DNA of 64,000 bases, taken from assembly GCF_001445575.1 (NCBI RefSeq), contig NZ_CP013200.1, positions 62,001-126,000 of the forward strand, given 5' to 3'. The notes under the pieces were generated by a model. It searched no databases, had not been told where the DNA came from, and was given only the letters and a program-made list of their open reading frames with translations. Source of the stretch: Arthrobacter alpinus (GTDB taxonomy: Bacteria > Actinomycetota > Actinomycetes > Actinomycetales > Micrococcaceae). Within the stretch, counting starts at the first letter, position 1. The number at the start of each line of letters is the position of its first letter. A program made the position numbers and the translations under genes. Positions 1-9,876 of this stretch are shown here, in pieces.

Positions 1-1
1 C

Positions 2-52
2 CACGCCGATCACACTGCATCATCTGGGCTTTCCGGTCAGGACCGTGCATGA
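2..52 (+). CDS. C-terminal end of an upstream gene (possibly thymidylate kinase)
   Basis: An open frame enters from the left edge and stops at a TGA that overlaps the holB start as ATGA, the usual sign of translational coupling. Only about 16 residues are visible, too few to identify. In many actinobacteria the gene before holB is tmk (thymidylate kinase), so that is the best guess from context only. Confidence 0.35.
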   Translation, partial: HADHTASSGLSGQDRA

Positions 53-1218
53 GCGTCTGGGTTGACCTCCAAGGTCAGGAATCTGTGGTGGCGCAGCTGC
101 GGCGCGCAGCCCAGTCCGGCAGTCCCACGCACGCATGGCTCCTGACGGGCCCACCCGGCTCCGGCCGCTCCAACGCGGCACTGGCATTTGCGGCTGCGCT
201 GGTGTGTGAACAAAGTGAACTCAACGCCCGAGGATGCGGCGTGTGCAAGGCCTGCCACACCACCCTGGGCGGAACCAACGCCGATGTCACCTTCATTGCC
301 ACCGAAAAAACCACCATCTCCATCGATGAGGCCCGGTCGCTGGTCCGTAAGGCGCACGACAGCCCCTCATCCGCCCGCTGGCGCGTCATGATTGTGGGCG
401 ACGCTGACCGCATGGCTGAGCGCACCACCAATGTCCTCCTCAAGGCCATCGAAGAGCCGCCGCCACGCACTATCTGGATCTTGTGCGCCCCGAGCCCTGC
501 CGATGTCCTGGTCACCATCCGATCCCGCTGCCGCACGCTCACTCTGCGCCTGCCACCTGTTGAGGACGTGGCCGCGCTGCTGGTGCGCCGCGACGGGATC
601 GAGCCTGGGCTGGCGCTTCTCGCCGCCCGCGCAGCGCAAAGCCACATTGGTATTGCGCGACGTCTCGCCAAGGATCCCGGTGCGCGCGAACGCCGCAACA
701 CCACTGTCCGACTGCCCCTGAATCTGCGCGATGTCACCACGGCCGTCATGGCCGCCGCATCTCTGCTGGCCCTCGCCCAGGAGGAGGCCGCCTCCTCCAA
801 TGAAGAGCGCGACGCCGTCGAGAAGGCCTCGCTGCTGCGGAACCTGGGCGCACCCGAGACCGGGACGCTTCCGCCGCCCATGCGCGCTCAAGTTCGCGCC
901 TTGGAAGAGGATCAGAAACGGCGCGCCAAGCGCTCGGTGACGGACCATCTTGACCGGGCCCTGACGGATCTGCTCTCCTTCTACCGCGATGTGCTGGTAC
1001 TTCAGCTCGACGCAAGAGGAGGCAACGGCGTCGAACCCGCCGGGGTAGATCTGGTCAACGAGACCCTGCGCGGGGAGCTGAGCGAATTTGCCCGCGGCTC
1101 GCGCGCCGAAGCCACCCTGGTCCGCCTTGATGCGATCAACGCCGTGCGCCACCGCCTCACCACCACCAATGTTGCCCCGCTGCTGGCTCTTGAAGCCATG
1201 GCAGTCAGCCTGCTCTAA
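49..1218 (+). CDS. holB: DNA polymerase III subunit delta'
   Basis: This is the delta' subunit of the DNA polymerase III clamp loader, which helps load the beta sliding clamp in the cytoplasm. The AAA+ fold is visible: a Walker A-like loop GPPGSGRS at residues 34-41, in which Arg replaces the catalytic Lys, as expected for this non-hydrolysing subunit. A four-Cys zinc module follows (Cys53, 63, 66, 69), then sensor-type residues around LLKAIEEPP and the SRC motif (IRSRC). The 389-residue length fits actinobacterial delta'. The ATG overlaps the stop of the preceding frame, suggesting a tmk-holB operon. A lipoprotein hydrolase follows after about 18 bases. Confidence 0.93.
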   Translation: MSVWVDLQGQESVVAQLRRAAQSGSPTHAWLLTGPPGSGRSNAALAFAAALVCEQSELNARGCGVCKACHTTLGGTNADVTFIATEKTTISIDEARSLVRKAHDSPSSARWRVMIVGDADRMAERTTNVLLKAIEEPPPRTIWILCAPSPADVLVTIRSRCRTLTLRLPPVEDVAALLVRRDGIEPGLALLAARAAQSHIGIARRLAKDPGARERRNTTVRLPLNLRDVTTAVMAAASLLALAQEEAASSNEERDAVEKASLLRNLGAPETGTLPPPMRAQVRALEEDQKRRAKRSVTDHLDRALTDLLSFYRDVLVLQLDARGGNGVEPAGVDLVNETLRGELSEFARGSRAEATLVRLDAINAVRHRLTTTNVAPLLALEAMAVSLL

Positions 1219-1236
1219 GCCATGAAGGATTTGTTT

Positions 1237-2784
1237 ATGACTGCCCCGAATGTACGACGGCGAAACCGCCTCCGTCTGCCCCTCACCGCCGCCGTGGTTG
1301 CGCTGGGCCTGATGCTGGGATCGTGCTCGGTACTGGCTCCCGAGCAGCCTACCGTAAGCTCCGCGGACCCGACGGTGGTGGGCGATGTGCCCGAAAACCT
1401 GAAGGATTTCTATACTCAGGCGGTGACGTGGACGTCTTGTAATGGCGGTTTCCAATGCTCTGATGTCGAGGTGCCGATCGACTATTCTGCTCCTGACAAG
1501 GCATCCATCAAGCTGTCCGTTATTCGCCTGCCAGCCACCGGAAAACGGCAGGGTGCCATGCTGGTCAACCCCGGCGGCCCGGGCAGTTCCGGCGTCGATA
1601 TGGTCAAGGACGGGGGCAAGAGCTATTTCTCAGAGAAGTTGCGGGGAGCTTACGACGTGGTGGGTTTTGACCCACGAGGTGTGCAGCGTTCCGCGCCCGT
1701 GAAGTGCCTTGATGACGCACAAATGGATGCCGCTCGCCAGATGGTCTTTGACGAAACCACTGACGCCGGCCTGGCGGCAATTGAGGCAGAGGCGAAACGT
1801 CAAGCGGATCTGTGCAAAACCAACTCCGGTCCGTCATTGCCCTTTGTGGACACCGTCAGCTCCGCCCGTGACATGGATATTTTGCGGGCCGTGGTGGGTG
1901 ATTCGAAACTGAACTACATGGGCTTCTCCTACGGCACCAAGCTGGGCGCCACCTATGCCGGGCTGTTCCCTGCCCGGGTTGGAAAATTCTCACTTGACGG
2001 CGCCATGGATCCGTCCCTGGACATCGATCAAGTCTCGATGGGTCAAGCCGTGGCCTTTGAAAACGCGTTGCGCGCCTGGGCCGCCAATTGCTTGGCGGGC
2101 TCCGAATGCCCCGTGTCGGGAACAGTGGATGAGGCGATGGCCCAAATCCGTGAACTGAACGCCGTCTACACGGACACCCCCCAGCAAACCCCTGAGGGCC
2201 GCGTAGTGAATGGAACGGAATTCACCGGCGCACTGGCATTTGGCATGTATTCCACTGACCTATGGGCACCCCTGTCCGGTGCCTTGAAGCAGGCGTTTGC
2301 CGGTGACGCCTCAGGCATGCTGATGTTGGCGGACTTCTCCGCCGACAGGGACTCTGATGGCAAGTACAACTCCAACACTTCTGCCGCGTTCACGGCGATC
2401 AATTGCCTGGACTACCCCATGAACTCAGACCTTGCACACATGGATCAGCAGGCTGAGCTCCTGCGCAAGGCCGCCCCCACTTTTGCGGACCTGTTGTCCT
2501 ACTCGGGCATGAGCTGCAAGTTCTGGCCCTACAAGGCAACCGGCAAGCCGGCCACCATTTCCGCTAAGGGCGCCGGCCCCATCTTGGTGGTTGGCACCAC
2601 AGGCGATCCGGCAACCCCGTACGCCTGGGCCGAAGCGTTGGCTAAGCAGCTTGATTCCGGCGTTTTGGTCACGTGGAAGGGCGAAGGCCACACCGCCTAC
2701 GGCCGCTCCAACGCGTGCCTGACATCTGTGGTGGATGACTACTTTGTGGACGGAAAGGTGCCCGTCGCGGGTACCAGCTGCTAG
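1237..2784 (+). CDS. Secreted alpha/beta-hydrolase lipoprotein, tripeptidyl aminopeptidase (TAP-like, S33)
   Basis: A secreted peptidase of the SlpD/SlpE tripeptidyl-aminopeptidase family, expected to trim N-terminal peptides outside the cell. A basic N-terminus and hydrophobic core end in the lipobox LGSC (Cys30 from this start), so the mature protein is probably lipid-anchored. The oxyanion segment VNPGGPGSSG, the nucleophile elbow GFSYG, the Asp segment GDPATPY and the His segment GEGHTAYG give a full Ser-Asp-His triad; the C-terminal part is the TAP-like domain. An upstream ATG at 1222 is in frame, but AAGGA at 1226-1230 sits 6-7 bases before the ATG at 1237, which decides the start. Confidence 0.9.
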   Translation: MTAPNVRRRNRLRLPLTAAVVALGLMLGSCSVLAPEQPTVSSADPTVVGDVPENLKDFYTQAVTWTSCNGGFQCSDVEVPIDYSAPDKASIKLSVIRLPATGKRQGAMLVNPGGPGSSGVDMVKDGGKSYFSEKLRGAYDVVGFDPRGVQRSAPVKCLDDAQMDAARQMVFDETTDAGLAAIEAEAKRQADLCKTNSGPSLPFVDTVSSARDMDILRAVVGDSKLNYMGFSYGTKLGATYAGLFPARVGKFSLDGAMDPSLDIDQVSMGQAVAFENALRAWAANCLAGSECPVSGTVDEAMAQIRELNAVYTDTPQQTPEGRVVNGTEFTGALAFGMYSTDLWAPLSGALKQAFAGDASGMLMLADFSADRDSDGKYNSNTSAAFTAINCLDYPMNSDLAHMDQQAELLRKAAPTFADLLSYSGMSCKFWPYKATGKPATISAKGAGPILVVGTTGDPATPYAWAEALAKQLDSGVLVTWKGEGHTAYGRSNACLTSVVDDYFVDGKVPVAGTSC

Positions 2785-2933
2785 CAATCGGGCTATGGCT
2801 GCGCTTTTTGCGGGGATTTTGGGTGGTTTGAGGGAGCTGCCAGCAAGGGCCGATTTTGTACATCGGCCCCGAACATATTAGACTGGTTTCTTGTGTTCGG
2901 TACTTGATCCCGCAAGGGGCCAGATCAGCACAG

Positions 2934-3009
2934 GCCTCCATAGCTCAGTTGGTAGAGCGTTTCACTCGTAATGAAAAGGTCAACAGTTCGATTCTGTTTG
3001 GAGGCTCCA
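2934..3009 (+). tRNA. tRNA-Thr (CGT)
   Basis: A complete cloverleaf. The acceptor arms GCCTCCA and TGGAGGC pair fully, followed by discriminator T and an encoded CCA. The anticodon stem TTTCA/TGAAA encloses loop CTCGTAA, with anticodon CGT at 2967-2969 (reads ACG). The T-arm GTTCGATTC is present. A terminator follows at once. Confidence 0.96.
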
Positions 3010-3011
3010 CT

Positions 3012-3037
3012 AAAACCCCGCCACGGCGGGGTTTTTT
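3012..3037 (+). terminator. Rho-independent terminator after tRNA-Thr
   Basis: CCCCGCC (3016-3022) pairs with GGCGGGG (3025-3031) and is followed by six T residues. It lies directly after the tRNA CCA end. Confidence 0.9.
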
Positions 3038-3100
3038 GGTTAATCCGACTTCCAAACCCCCAGTTGATGCGGCGTGGACGGGCAAATTCAAAGCCAGAAT

Positions 3101-3164
3101 GTATCGATCCGTGAGCTTTGGTCGTTTACGGAGCTCTAAACGACCAAAGCTCACGGATCGATAC
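3101..3164. repeat. Perfect 28-bp inverted repeat
   Basis: The arms 3101-3128 and 3137-3164 are exact reverse complements, separated by 8 bases that contain the palindrome GAGCTC. There is no T run on either side, so it is not a standard terminator. It lies between the tRNA-Thr terminator and ltrA. Confidence 0.95.
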
Positions 3165-3240
3165 TGGATACACTCCGCTTGGGCTCGCCTCCCGCCCATT
3201 TTTCACCATCAGCGCCGAATCTCGGGTCTACCATGAGCCC

Positions 3241-4418
3241 ATGGAGGGAATTCCCCAGTCACGCAATGCCCCGCCCCGGCCTCCGGCGCGTGAACCCGGT
3301 CGCGTCCACTGGATGGAGCTGTTCTTCGATCTGGTGTTCGTAGCATTCGTGGGGCAGCTGGCCCACGGTATTCATGGCGATCCCGGCTGGCCAGAGTTCG
3401 GTACCTACCTGTTGCTTTTCTTCCCAGCGTGGTGGGCATGGGTCAATATTGTCTCAGTCATCAATCTTCTGCCCGGGCTCTCCGCCCGCGCGCTGGGCCT
3501 GGCGATGCTGTCTGCCATGGCGGCCTCGGCACTCATGGCTGCATCCGCGCCCGAAGCCTTCGGCGACAGGGCATGGGCGTTTTCGCTGGCCAACGGCGCC
3601 CTGCGAGTGCTGCTCCTTGTGTTGTGGCTACGCCAGCACCGAGAACATTCGGCCGACCCCTCCTGGCGGATCTGGATCTACAACGGCGGCACCGCCACCC
3701 TCTGGCTCGCCGCAGCGCTCCTGCCGCTGCCGGCCGCCGTGGTGCTCTGGGCGGTTTCCATTGCGGTGGAGGTGGGCATGGTGGCCAACAGCAACCGGAT
3801 CGGGGCCGACCGCAGCATGGCCTCCATCAACATTGAACACGCCGCCGAGCGCTTGGGCTTGTTCGTCATCATCGTGCTGGGAGAATCGGTGTTCAGCATT
3901 GTCACGGATGCCTCGGCCGACTGGAGTCCGGGCGCCGGGCTCGCGGCGTCACTAGGGTTCGTGATTGTGGCCCTGCTCGGCTGGGCGTTCTTCCAATACG
4001 GCGTGGGCACGCTATCCGCGGGACTGGAGCGGCTCCATGAGCGCGGGGACCTCGCCGGCATCTTGCAGACCACACTGTTCATGCCGTTTGTGCTGGTGGT
4101 TGGCGTGACCTCAATTGCCGCCAGCATCGCCACAGCCATCCCTGAGCCGTTTGAGCGGCTGCCTCTGGGTGCGTCCATTGCCCTTGGCGGCGGGATCGCT
4201 CTGCTCCACGGCATGAACGTCTCGGTCTCCTGCGCTATGGCCAGCCACCCCGCGCGGCCAATGCCTGGAACGTCCCCACAGTGGTAATTGCGCTGGTTCT
4301 CATACCGGTCAGTACTCGGGTGCCGGCCGCCGCCGCACTTGCCTTGCTGGTGTCGCTGTTGGTGCTGGTAACGGCCTACGTTGAATTCAAGGCACGACGC
4401 CGGGCGCGGGATAGTTGA
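3241..4418 (+). CDS. ltrA: Low-temperature-requirement A (LtrA) family membrane protein, apparent frameshift near the C-terminus
   Basis: A polytopic membrane protein of the LtrA family; its molecular function is not well established. The signature near the N-terminus, VHWMELFFDLVFVAFVGQL, and a later GESVFSI segment are typical. Many hydrophobic helices are visible. The frame opened at 3241 stops at 4287 after an unrelated tail, while another frame continues from about 4212 to the TGA at 4416-4418 with the expected last membrane helix and a basic end (FKARRRARDS). One missing base near the GG at 4210-4211 would rejoin them. I chose ATG 3241; the open frame runs further up into the palindrome but has no better start there, and no strong ribosome-binding site is visible. 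Confidence 0.82.
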
Positions 4419-4435
4419 GCGCGTGGCGGGGCCCA

Positions 4436-4486
4436 CACACCCAAGGGGCCACTAGTACAGACGCGCCAGCGGCTGCACTTGGGGCG
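4436..4486. repeat. Copy of a dispersed hairpin repeat
   Basis: It shares GGGCCCACA and the loop segment ACAGACGCGCCAGCGGCTG with the repeat at 48.5-48.76 kb. The flanking arms here are CCCAAG and CTTGGG, different in sequence but still complementary. It lies between the convergent ltrA and iron-transport genes. Confidence 0.65.
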
Positions 4487-4496
4487 GGCGTGGGGC

Positions 4497-5702
4497 TCAG
4501 TCCCAGGGGAAGACGACGCCTTCGCCGACCACCTTCAGTGACAGTTCCGTGCCGGGGCGGGCCAACATCGCGTTCCAATGCCTGATGGTGATGATTTCGC
4601 CACCGACCGGCTGGTGCGGATCGAGGGGGTGATCGGCGTCGACCTTGATAGCGTCCAATTGGATTCGGACAGTAGTTTCGGGGCCAAAGTAATCGGTGTC
4701 GACCACGCGCCCGCGGATGGGGCCGCCGTCGGCAATACGGATTTGTTCGGGCCGGAGCATCAGATGCACTTTGCCTTGAATGGGTGGGCGGCGTACGGGG
4801 ATTCCGCCGAGCGAGCAGAGCGCTAGGGAGCCTTCCAGCCATGCTTCGATAATGACGGCGTCTCCCAGAAATTCTGCCGTGGCCCTGTCAGCCGGGCGGG
4901 TGTAGACAACGAAGGGACTGCCGATTTGGGCCAGCCTACCGTCGCGCATGACGGCCACTTGGTCGGCGAAGCTGAGCGCCTCCGCTTGATCGTGCGTGAC
5001 GAGGATGGTGGTCACCCCGGCCTGTTCCAATGTTTGGGAGACCGCGCGCCGGGTAGCAACGCGCAGGCCAGCATCGAGCGCGCTGAACGGTTCATCCAAC
5101 AGCATCAGTTCCGGCTGGCGGGCCAGCGCCCGCGCCAAGGCCACACGTTGCTGCTGTCCACCGGATAGCTGGTGCGGGCGGCGCTTGGCATAGGAGGGGT
5201 CCATCGAGACCATTTCCAGCAACTCCCCCACCCGCAGCGATGCAGCTTTACCTCGCAAAGGCAACCCGAAGGCGATGTTGGCGCCCACGTTCAAATGCGG
5301 AAATAGTGCACCATCCTGCGCCACGTAACCAACGCTGCGCTTGTGGGCAGGATTCCACTGGGACGGTCCGGCCACTTCTTTTCCACCGAGTGCGATCCGG
5401 CCAGAATCGGGTGCCGAGAAACCTGCAATGAGCCGCAGTAGCGTGGTTTTTCCGGAGCCGGATGGCCCCACGATGGCTGTGGTGCGCCCTTGCATGACGT
5501 CCAAGTCCACGCCCTTGAGCACATCGGTGCCACCAAAACTCTTGTGCACATCGCTGACCTGCAAATGCGCCGGGGCATCGCTGGTGGCCTGCACAAAGGT
5601 CCTGCTCCCTGCCGTGACCGGCACAGGCGTACTTACAGCGGCGCCGTCGGCTGCGGGGTCGCCGGCTGCAGCTGCGCCGGACTGTTTGGGGTGAGAGGTC
5701 AT
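4497..5702 (-). CDS. Iron(III) ABC transporter, ATP-binding protein (FbpC/PotA type)
   Basis: The ATPase that powers import through the permease encoded just upstream. Walker A GPSGSGKT is at residues 79-86, the signature is LSGGQQQR and Walker B is [11 protein letters not shown]; the switch His is in [11 protein letters not shown]. The last third is a TOBE-type regulatory domain, as in FbpC and PotA. The first 45 residues are an extra low-complexity Ala/Pro-rich segment. Its ATG overlaps the permease stop (ATGA), so the two are translationally coupled. The operon order is binding protein, permease, ATPase. Substrate is inferred from the partner binding protein and the IdeR-like box. Confidence 0.88.
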   Translation of the reverse strand: MTSHPKQSGAAAAGDPAADGAAVSTPVPVTAGSRTFVQATSDAPAHLQVSDVHKSFGGTDVLKGVDLDVMQGRTTAIVGPSGSGKTTLLRLIAGFSAPDSGRIALGGKEVAGPSQWNPAHKRSVGYVAQDGALFPHLNVGANIAFGLPLRGKAASLRVGELLEMVSMDPSYAKRRPHQLSGGQQQRVALARALARQPELMLLDEPFSALDAGLRVATRRAVSQTLEQAGVTTILVTHDQAEALSFADQVAVMRDGRLAQIGSPFVVYTRPADRATAEFLGDAVIIEAWLEGSLALCSLGGIPVRRPPIQGKVHLMLRPEQIRIADGGPIRGRVVDTDYFGPETTVRIQLDAIKVDADHPLDPHQPVGGEIITIRHWNAMLARPGTELSLKVVGEGVVFPWD

Positions 5703-7312
5703 TGGCCGGCCGCTTTCTTGGATTGCACGAACAGGAGGTAGGTCATGGGTGCCGAGAGCAGAATCATCAGCAAGGCATAGGGGGCAGCGCCCATGTAGTC
5801 GATTTCGCTGCTCAGCGACCAGAACTGCGTGGCCAGGGTCCGGGTGCCATTGGGGGCAAGCAGCAAGGTTGCTGTCAGCTCATTGGCAATTCCAAGGAAC
5901 ACCAGAGCGGCACCACCTGCCGCCGCCGGAGCTGAGAGCCGCAATGTCACGCGCATGAACGCCAGCAGGGGCGGTTTGCCTAGCGCCTGGGCGGCCTCAT
6001 CGAGTTCATACGGCACCTGAGCCAGACCTGCCCGCAGGTTCACGAGTGCTCGCGGCATGAACAACAACGCGTAAGCGGCCACCAGCACCAAGGAACTTTG
6101 GTAAATCGCGGGCACGTTGTGGACAGTGATTGTCACCAGTGCCAACGCCACCACAATGCCCGGCATGGAACTGGAAATATAGTTCACGGCTTCCAGAACC
6201 TTACTGACGGGCCCGGCATGTCGGACCACCAAATAGGCCAGAGGGAAGGCCAACACCGTTGTCAGCAAGGCGCCGGCCAAGCCATAGCCCAACGTTTGCA
6301 GCAACGTTTGCAGTAGATCGGAGCGCTGCCAGATGGCGGCTCCCCCGGCAACCAGCCAGCGGCCCACATGCCACAGCGGAACACCCAGGGCCAGCGCCGA
6401 CACCGCGATCAGGAACAGCTGACTGGGCCCCTGAAAGACGCCAAGTTTGAGGCGGCTGGGGTTTGATTGCACACCAGCACCAACCCGCGCATACCGGGCA
6501 CTGCCGCGGGCCCTGGACTCGGCCAGCAAGAGTAACAGGCAAAAGACCACCAGGACGCTTGCGAGCATATTCGCTGCAGCACCGTTGAACGTGGACCGGA
6601 ACTGGTCATAAATGGCGGTGGTGAAGGTGTCGAACGCAATCATGGCGAAGGCGCCGTATTCGGCCAAAAGGTGCAAGGACACCAGCAGCGCCCCGCCGGC
6701 CGTTGCGAGCCGAAGCTGCGGCAACACCACACGGAAAAATACTCGTACAGGTCCAAGACCCAAAGATGCCGCCGACTGTTCCAACGCCGGATCCAAGCGG
6801 CTCAGCACGGCCGCAACGGGAATGTACACTAACGGAAAATAGGACAGCACCGAAATGAGGACACCGCCAAAGATCCCACCCAGAGACGGAATGGCGCTGA
6901 CCCAGGCATAACTGTTGACGAAGGCCGGGATAGCCAGAGGTGCCGCCAGAAGTACGGCCCAGACCTTATGTCCAGCAAGGCTGGTGCGCTCCACCAACCA
7001 AGCACCGCCAACGCCAATCACCACACACAGCGGCACGGTGATGAGCACCAACAACAGCGTATTGAACAGCAGTTCGCCAACACGGGGTCGGAACACCATC
7101 GCAATCACGGTGTCCCACCCGGTGTTGGCGGTAGCGACCACCACGAATCCCAGCGGCAGCACGGAGAACGCGGCAATCACCAGGCACAGCACAACGACGG
7201 GCCAGGGGCCGAGGTGTGGACCCCGCCCCCCAGCCTTCTTAGCCAAGGTGCGCTTGGCCAAAGTATTGGCACCCAACCTAGGCGCCGACGTCGTACGTTG
7301 CTTGGAAGTCAT
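5699..7312 (-). CDS. Iron(III) ABC transporter permease (FbpB type, duplicated membrane domain)
   Basis: A 537-residue permease with two homologous six-helix halves, the arrangement of FbpB/SfuB ferric permeases. Each half carries an EAA-type cytoplasmic loop: [20 protein letters not shown] in the first and [20 protein letters not shown] in the second. A basic N-terminus precedes the first helix. The gene begins 5 bases after the binding-protein stop and overlaps the ATPase gene by 4 bases, so all three should be made from one transcript. The alternatives are spermidine or thiamine import; the iron assignment rests on the binding protein. Confidence 0.88.
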   Translation of the reverse strand: MTSKQRTTSAPRLGANTLAKRTLAKKAGGRGPHLGPWPVVVLCLVIAAFSVLPLGFVVVATANTGWDTVIAMVFRPRVGELLFNTLLLVLITVPLCVVIGVGGAWLVERTSLAGHKVWAVLLAAPLAIPAFVNSYAWVSAIPSLGGIFGGVLISVLSYFPLVYIPVAAVLSRLDPALEQSAASLGLGPVRVFFRVVLPQLRLATAGGALLVSLHLLAEYGAFAMIAFDTFTTAIYDQFRSTFNGAAANMLASVLVVFCLLLLLAESRARGSARYARVGAGVQSNPSRLKLGVFQGPSQLFLIAVSALALGVPLWHVGRWLVAGGAAIWQRSDLLQTLLQTLGYGLAGALLTTVLAFPLAYLVVRHAGPVSKVLEAVNYISSSMPGIVVALALVTITVHNVPAIYQSSLVLVAAYALLFMPRALVNLRAGLAQVPYELDEAAQALGKPPLLAFMRVTLRLSAPAAAGGAALVFLGIANELTATLLLAPNGTRTLATQFWSLSSEIDYMGAAPYALLMILLSAPMTYLLFVQSKKAAGQ

Positions 7313-7317
7313 TGACG

Positions 7318-8382
7318 TTAGAGCAGACCTGCCTGCGTCATGAGATCGGTAACCTGCGCAGAGTTCAACTTGGCAGGATCGATCTTGGGGGCTTGCAGAT
7401 CGGCCAGCGGGGTCAGCTTCTCGTTGGCAGCAACGTCAGAGCCCACCGGGTACTCGAAGCTGGTGCCGGTCTGGAGAATGGTCTGACCAGCCTTGCCAGT
7501 GACGTACTCGAGGAACTTCGCAGCACTGGTCTGATGCGCACTGGAGGCCAAAACGCCACCGCCGGAGATCGAAACGAATGCGCCCGGATCTTCATTCTTG
7601 AAGTAGTGCAGGGCCACGTTCTTGGAGTTCTCGCCGGTCTTGGCCTGATCGCCAAAGTAGTAGTAGTGGTAGATGACGGCGCCTTCAACCTCGCCAGCAT
7701 TGACAGCCTTCATGGCCGTGCTGTTGCCCTTGTAGGACTTGTAGTTTTCCTTCATGGACTTCAGCCAGGACAGCGTGGCGTCTTGGCCCTTGAGCTCCAG
7801 CATGGCCGAAACAATGGCCTGGAAATCAGCGCCGGACGGTGACGCGGCCCAGCGGCCCTTCCAGGCGGGATCGGCCAAGTCCATGATGGATTTGGGCAGT
7901 TGCGCCTCGGTCAGCTTGGTCTTGTCGTAGGCAAAGACGGTGCTGCGGGCGGCAATTCCGGTCCACTTGTTGGTGGACGGGCGGTATTCCGCCGGGACCT
8001 GCTCCTGCACCTTGGCGCTGGTGTCGGCGAAGAGGCCGGCATTTTCAACCTGCGTCATGGCTGGGGAGTTTTCCGTCAGGAACACATCGGCCGGCGACTT
8101 GGCACCTTCAGCGATGATCTGGTTGCTCAGCTCAAGGTCGCTGCCCTGGCGGAGAATGACCTTGATGCCTGTTTCCTTGGTGAACTCATCAACCCACGCC
8201 TGTGTGAGTGATTCATGCTGGGCGTTGTAGACGGTGATGGCGTCATTTGCGCCGCCGGATGCACCATTGCTCTCCGACGGTGTGGTGGAGCCGCTGCAGG
8301 CCGCAAGGGCAAGAATGGAGGCGCCTGCAATGACGGTCAGAGTGCTTTTTCGCAACGTCTTCAGGGTGGACCAGGTCAACAT
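7318..8382 (-). CDS. Iron(III) ABC transporter substrate-binding lipoprotein (FutA/FbpA type)
   Basis: A lipid-anchored binding protein for ferric iron outside the membrane. The signal peptide ends in the lipobox LALAAC. The mature start [15 protein letters not shown], the [12 protein letters not shown] loop and the tyrosine cluster [10 protein letters not shown] match iron-binding FutA/FbpA proteins, where such tyrosines ligate iron. The frame is open up to 8484, but ATG at 8382 is preceded by AAAGG and directly opens the signal peptide, so I used it. It is the first gene of the three-gene importer. Upstream lie an IdeR-like box and a CRP-like site. Confidence 0.88.
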   Translation of the reverse strand: MLTWSTLKTLRKSTLTVIAGASILALAACSGSTTPSESNGASGGANDAITVYNAQHESLTQAWVDEFTKETGIKVILRQGSDLELSNQIIAEGAKSPADVFLTENSPAMTQVENAGLFADTSAKVQEQVPAEYRPSTNKWTGIAARSTVFAYDKTKLTEAQLPKSIMDLADPAWKGRWAASPSGADFQAIVSAMLELKGQDATLSWLKSMKENYKSYKGNSTAMKAVNAGEVEGAVIYHYYYFGDQAKTGENSKNVALHYFKNEDPGAFVSISGGGVLASSAHQTSAAKFLEYVTGKAGQTILQTGTSFEYPVGSDVAANEKLTPLADLQAPKIDPAKLNSAQVTDLMTQAGLL

Positions 8383-8437
8383 GAGAGCCTTTCGGCAGTA
8401 GAAACAATTAGCGAAGATAAGTTGATCGTAATCGATC

Positions 8438-8456
8438 AAAGGGAACGCTAACCTTA
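8438..8456 (-). promoter_or_regulatory. Putative DtxR/IdeR iron box
   Basis: Read on the minus strand it gives TAAGGTTAGCGTTCCCTTT, about 12 of 19 matches to the TTAGGTTAGCCTAACCTAA consensus; the left half TAAGGTTAGC is nearly perfect. It lies 56-74 bases before the binding-protein start, where a repressor could block the promoter. Confidence 0.5.
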
Positions 8457-8469
8457 CTTTTCCCCTAAT

Positions 8470-8485
8470 TGTGACGCAGCTCACT
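8470..8485 (-). promoter_or_regulatory. CRP/GlxR-like site upstream of the iron importer
   Basis: TGTGA, six bases, TCACT: nine of ten positions of the TGTGA-N6-TCACA consensus. It lies about 90 bases before the binding-protein start. A similar site is upstream of pckG. Confidence 0.35.
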
Positions 8486-8530
8486 GCGCCATCAGTGGTG
8501 TTTTCACATTTCCGGTGGCCTCAATACCGA

Positions 8531-9031
8531 CTACTGCGCAGTAGATGACGTTTTGTGCAGCAACTCTGCGGCCCGCGCTACACGCTGGTGCACCAGCTCC
8601 GCTTTGAGCTCCACGGCCTGGGTAGTGCCCACGCCCAGCCTCAGTAAGGCCAGTGACTCTGCCGTTGCCGCCAGAGCATTGCCAGCCCTGGATAGCTCCC
8701 GGTGCACGTCATTGAGGTATCCGCCCGTTCCTGTAGGGATTTCCATCCCCTCGCTGGGACCGGCTGCCTGCGCCTCCACGGCTAGGCCGCGCACCACAGG
8801 CAGCAGGTCCGCTAGCCGGTCTGCCAGCCGCACCATGGCGTCATAGTTTTCGGTAGCCATCGCCGCCTCCGGCGCTTCGGCTTCTGCTAGCCCTTCAAGC
8901 ATTTGGTGGAAACGGTCAAGTCCACGGCGGAAACGGTCATGGGCTCGACGCCACACACCCTTGCCGAGTTCGGCATCGTCGCGCTTGGCCTGCCGGCTGG
9001 CACTAAAAAGCCCCTTGAACATGCCGCTCAT
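8531..9031 (-). CDS. Uncharacterised helical protein coupled to Bpa
   Basis: I do not recognise a named family. The 166-residue protein has no signal peptide or membrane helix and looks largely alpha-helical, with a basic N-terminal third (GVWRRAHDRFRRGLDRFHQM) and a Leu/Ala-rich remainder that may form helical hairpins. Its ATG overlaps the stop of bpa by four bases (ATGA), so the two proteins are made together and may act in the same process. A role as partner or substrate adaptor of the proteasome activator is a guess from context only. The gene ends this operon. Confidence 0.75.
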   Translation of the reverse strand: MSGMFKGLFSASRQAKRDDAELGKGVWRRAHDRFRRGLDRFHQMLEGLAEAEAPEAAMATENYDAMVRLADRLADLLPVVRGLAVEAQAAGPSEGMEIPTGTGGYLNDVHRELSRAGNALAATAESLALLRLGVGTTQAVELKAELVHQRVARAAELLHKTSSTAQ

Positions 9032-9696
9032 AGATACTGTCCCGGGCTGCCCGATTCGGCCCCGCCAGTGATGGAGCCAGAGCCATCGCCGGACACTGCT
9101 CGCGGCCCATCTGAGCCCGCCGGCGCGCGCTGCGGCTCACCGTTAGGGCCCACCACCACGCCCGGGGCAATGACGGTTCCGGGCGGCAGTTGGTGCAACG
9201 CCATCCGGGATGCCGTCTGCTGATTCGCCATGGCCTGTGCCGCCAGCGCCGTCTGAATGCCGTGAAACAGGCCCTCCAACCAGCCCACCAGCTGAGCTTG
9301 GGCAATGCGCAGCTCGGCGTCCGACGGCGCTTTTGTCTCCGAAAACGGCAGGCTCAGGCGGTGCAGTTCTGCCACGAGCTCAGGAGCCAGGCCGTCTTCG
9401 AGCTCGGCGATGGACGCTTGGTGAATTTCCGCGAGGCGAGTACGTGCAGCGTCATCGAGCGGGGCACTCTTCACCTCGTCCAGAAGCTGTTTGATCATGG
9501 TGCCAATCCGCATGACCTTCGCTGGCTGGTCCACCATCGCCGCCACATTGCTCGGCTTCTTGACGGCGGCAGGCTCGTCCGACTCGTTCAGCGCAGTCTT
9601 GTCCTGCCCCGCAGCTACCAGCCCGTCCAGAACACCGTCCACAACCTTGTCCTCGGCCGCATTGTCAGGGGCCGGGATCTGCGCCTTTTCACTCAT
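9028..9696 (-). CDS. bpa: Bacterial proteasome activator Bpa/PafE
   Basis: Bpa (PafE; Rv3780 in Mycobacterium tuberculosis) is an ATP-independent ring that docks on the 20S proteasome and opens its gate for unfolded proteins. This 222-residue protein has the central helical core (VMRIGTMIKQLLDEVKSAPL, then ARTRLAEIHQASIAELEDGL) and a Gly/Ser-rich tail ending exactly in GQYL, the conserved C-terminal docking motif. The disordered N-terminal 50 residues are usual. It implies that prcB/prcA proteasome genes exist elsewhere in the genome; none is in this window. It is followed, with a 4-base overlap, by an unknown helical protein. Confidence 0.92.
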   Translation of the reverse strand: MSEKAQIPAPDNAAEDKVVDGVLDGLVAAGQDKTALNESDEPAAVKKPSNVAAMVDQPAKVMRIGTMIKQLLDEVKSAPLDDAARTRLAEIHQASIAELEDGLAPELVAELHRLSLPFSETKAPSDAELRIAQAQLVGWLEGLFHGIQTALAAQAMANQQTASRMALHQLPPGTVIAPGVVVGPNGEPQRAPAGSDGPRAVSGDGSGSITGGAESGSPGQYL

Positions 9697-9813
9697 AACG
9701 CCAGTCTCTCATGTGCCCGCAGCTTCCGTCCCGATCACTGTTACGGCCAGTGTCACTGATATGTCTTTACATTTGTAACAGCCGTGGTCTGCGGGGGCTT
9801 TTCCCGCGTCTAA

Positions 9814-9851
9814 AAGAACGACGGCGGGTGAGCTCACCCGCCGTCGTTCTT
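9814..9851. terminator. Bidirectional terminator-like 19-bp palindrome
   Basis: The arms 9814-9832 and 9833-9851 form a perfect palindrome of 38 bases. It follows the ybdD stop on the minus strand and precedes the bpa promoter region, so it probably ends cstA-ybdD transcription. Only short T runs flank it. Confidence 0.75.
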
Positions 9852-9876
9852 GTCTTTGAAACACCGCCAGCAGAAA

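Noticed and set aside
367..1455. Long open frames on the minus strand opposite holB
   Set aside because: No family features, codon pattern of an antisense shadow; holB and the TAP-like gene occupy the plus strand.
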